Below, piece by piece: positions 6,586-7,127 of a stretch of 7,127 nucleotides of DNA (position 1 is the stretch's first letter; each line of letters opens with the position of its first letter). The notes below the pieces were generated by a model. It was not told where the DNA came from and did not search any database. It saw nothing but the letters and a program-made list of their open reading frames with translations. The stretch lies in assembly GCA_037969055.1 (NCBI GenBank), contig JBBKWR010000330.1:1-7127 (forward strand), in the 5' to 3' direction. Both the position numbers and the translations under genes were made by a program. The DNA is from Pelagihabitans sp037969055. Its GTDB lineage: Bacteria; Bacteroidota; Bacteroidia; Flavobacteriales; Flavobacteriaceae.

Positions 6586-7127
6586 ATGGATGAAACCCTT
6601 CAAAAATATCTACCGGAACGCGCCGTAGCACCTTGTTTGGTTTTGATTAAGAATATGGGCGTGCACCTTAAGATTGTTAACGAACGGGTCACCCGACATG
6701 GAGATTATCGGAAAATGCCCAATGGTATGCACCAGATAACCATCAATGCCACATCCAATAAGTATCAATTCTTGATTACATTGGTCCATGAGATCGCCCA
6801 TCTGGTTGCCTTTGAAAAATATGGTCGGCGTATAAAGCCACATGGTAAAGAATGGAAGCATACTTTTCAATACATGATGTTGCCCTTTATCCGACCAGAA
6901 ATATTCCCATCGAAGCTTTTGCCTTTTTTGGCGAAACATTTTAGAAATCCAAAGGCGAGCAGCAGCACAGATGCCAATTTATCCATAGCTTTGAAACAAT
7001 TTGATGCTCCGACACATAAGAACTATGTGGTTGAATTGCCCTTGGGATGTGTTTTTCAAATTCATAACGGAAGATTGTTTAAAAAAGGAAATAAAAGGGT
7101 CAAAAGATATGAGTGTATCGAAGTGTC
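6586..7127 (+). CDS. SprT-like zinc metalloprotease domain protein, 3'-truncated
   Basis: The frame is open from ATG 6586 to the window edge, 180 codons plus two bases, with no stop, so the C-terminus is missing. An in-frame stop at 6565-6567 and no earlier ATG make 6586 the likely start. The metalloprotease signature HEIAH is at 68-72, with E69 catalytic. H86 in PHGKEW is the probable third zinc ligand, the arrangement of SprT/Spartan-type SprT-like domains. The C-terminal portion (about 147-180) aligns in position with the SprT zinc ribbon but shows only C155 and C177, not CxxC pairs, so the ribbon appears degenerate. From memory, flavobacterial homologues are about 195-200 residues, so roughly 15-20 residues lie beyond the window. 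Eukaryotic relatives cleave DNA-protein crosslinks; the bacterial role is not settled. It begins 88 nt after the SDR gene with no clear terminator between, so read-through is possible. Confidence 0.88.
   Translation, partial: MDETLQKYLPERAVAPCLVLIKNMGVHLKIVNERVTRHGDYRKMPNGMHQITINATSNKYQFLITLVHEIAHLVAFEKYGRRIKPHGKEWKHTFQYMMLPFIRPEIFPSKLLPFLAKHFRNPKASSSTDANLSIALKQFDAPTHKNYVVELPLGCVFQIHNGRLFKKGNKRVKRYECIEV

Noticed and set aside
6610..6939. 109-codon minus-strand open frame opposite the SprT-like gene
   Set aside because: The opposite strand carries the HEIAH metalloprotease motif in a continuous frame; the antisense frame shows nothing recognisable.

Overview
The window reads as ordinary chromosomal core genome of a Bacteroidota member, most likely family Flavobacteriaceae. 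The evidence is a type IX secretion protein (PorV), a flavobacterial-type cytidine deaminase with an N-terminal extension, a two-lipoyl-domain pyruvate dehydrogenase E2, Bacteroidota-style -7 boxes (TANNTTTG), and no need for strong Shine-Dalgarno sites. GC content looks to be in the low to mid forties by eye (not counted). The genus cannot be resolved from the sequence alone. All genes are on the + strand.

Layout: the 3' part of porV (1-1122, its start lies upstream of the window) ends at a strong TTCG-loop terminator (1143-1170). cdd (1303-1788) follows as its own unit with a weak terminator-like hairpin behind it. An intergenic promoter with an exact -7 box (1898-1905) precedes pdhA (1968-2966) and pdhC (2971-4659), which form a tight two-gene operon separated by 4 nt. 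The operon is closed by a small hairpin and a strong intrinsic terminator (4691-4723). Next come a lipoprotein M28 zinc aminopeptidase (4744-5817) and an SDR oxidoreductase (5817-6497) overlapping by one base (TAATG). Last is a SprT-like zinc metalloprotease (from 6586) that runs off the right edge of the window without a stop.

How the genes work together: pdhA and pdhC supply the E1-alpha subunit and the E2 acetyltransferase core of the pyruvate dehydrogenase complex. The E1-beta and E3 subunits are not here and must be encoded elsewhere. cdd serves pyrimidine salvage, and PorV belongs to the outer-membrane end of the type IX secretion system. These functions are biochemically unrelated. From memory, porV-cdd-pdhA-pdhC neighbourhoods recur in Flavobacteriaceae, so this looks like conserved gene order rather than a pathway cluster.

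No mobile element, CRISPR array, tRNA, rRNA, prophage or defence gene was seen, and no gap between genes exceeds 300 bases. I do not find a previously undescribed system here. The points most worth a second look are an EF-hand/dockerin-like calcium loop inside PorV, the nearly identical tandem lipoyl domains of the E2, and the split pyruvate dehydrogenase locus.
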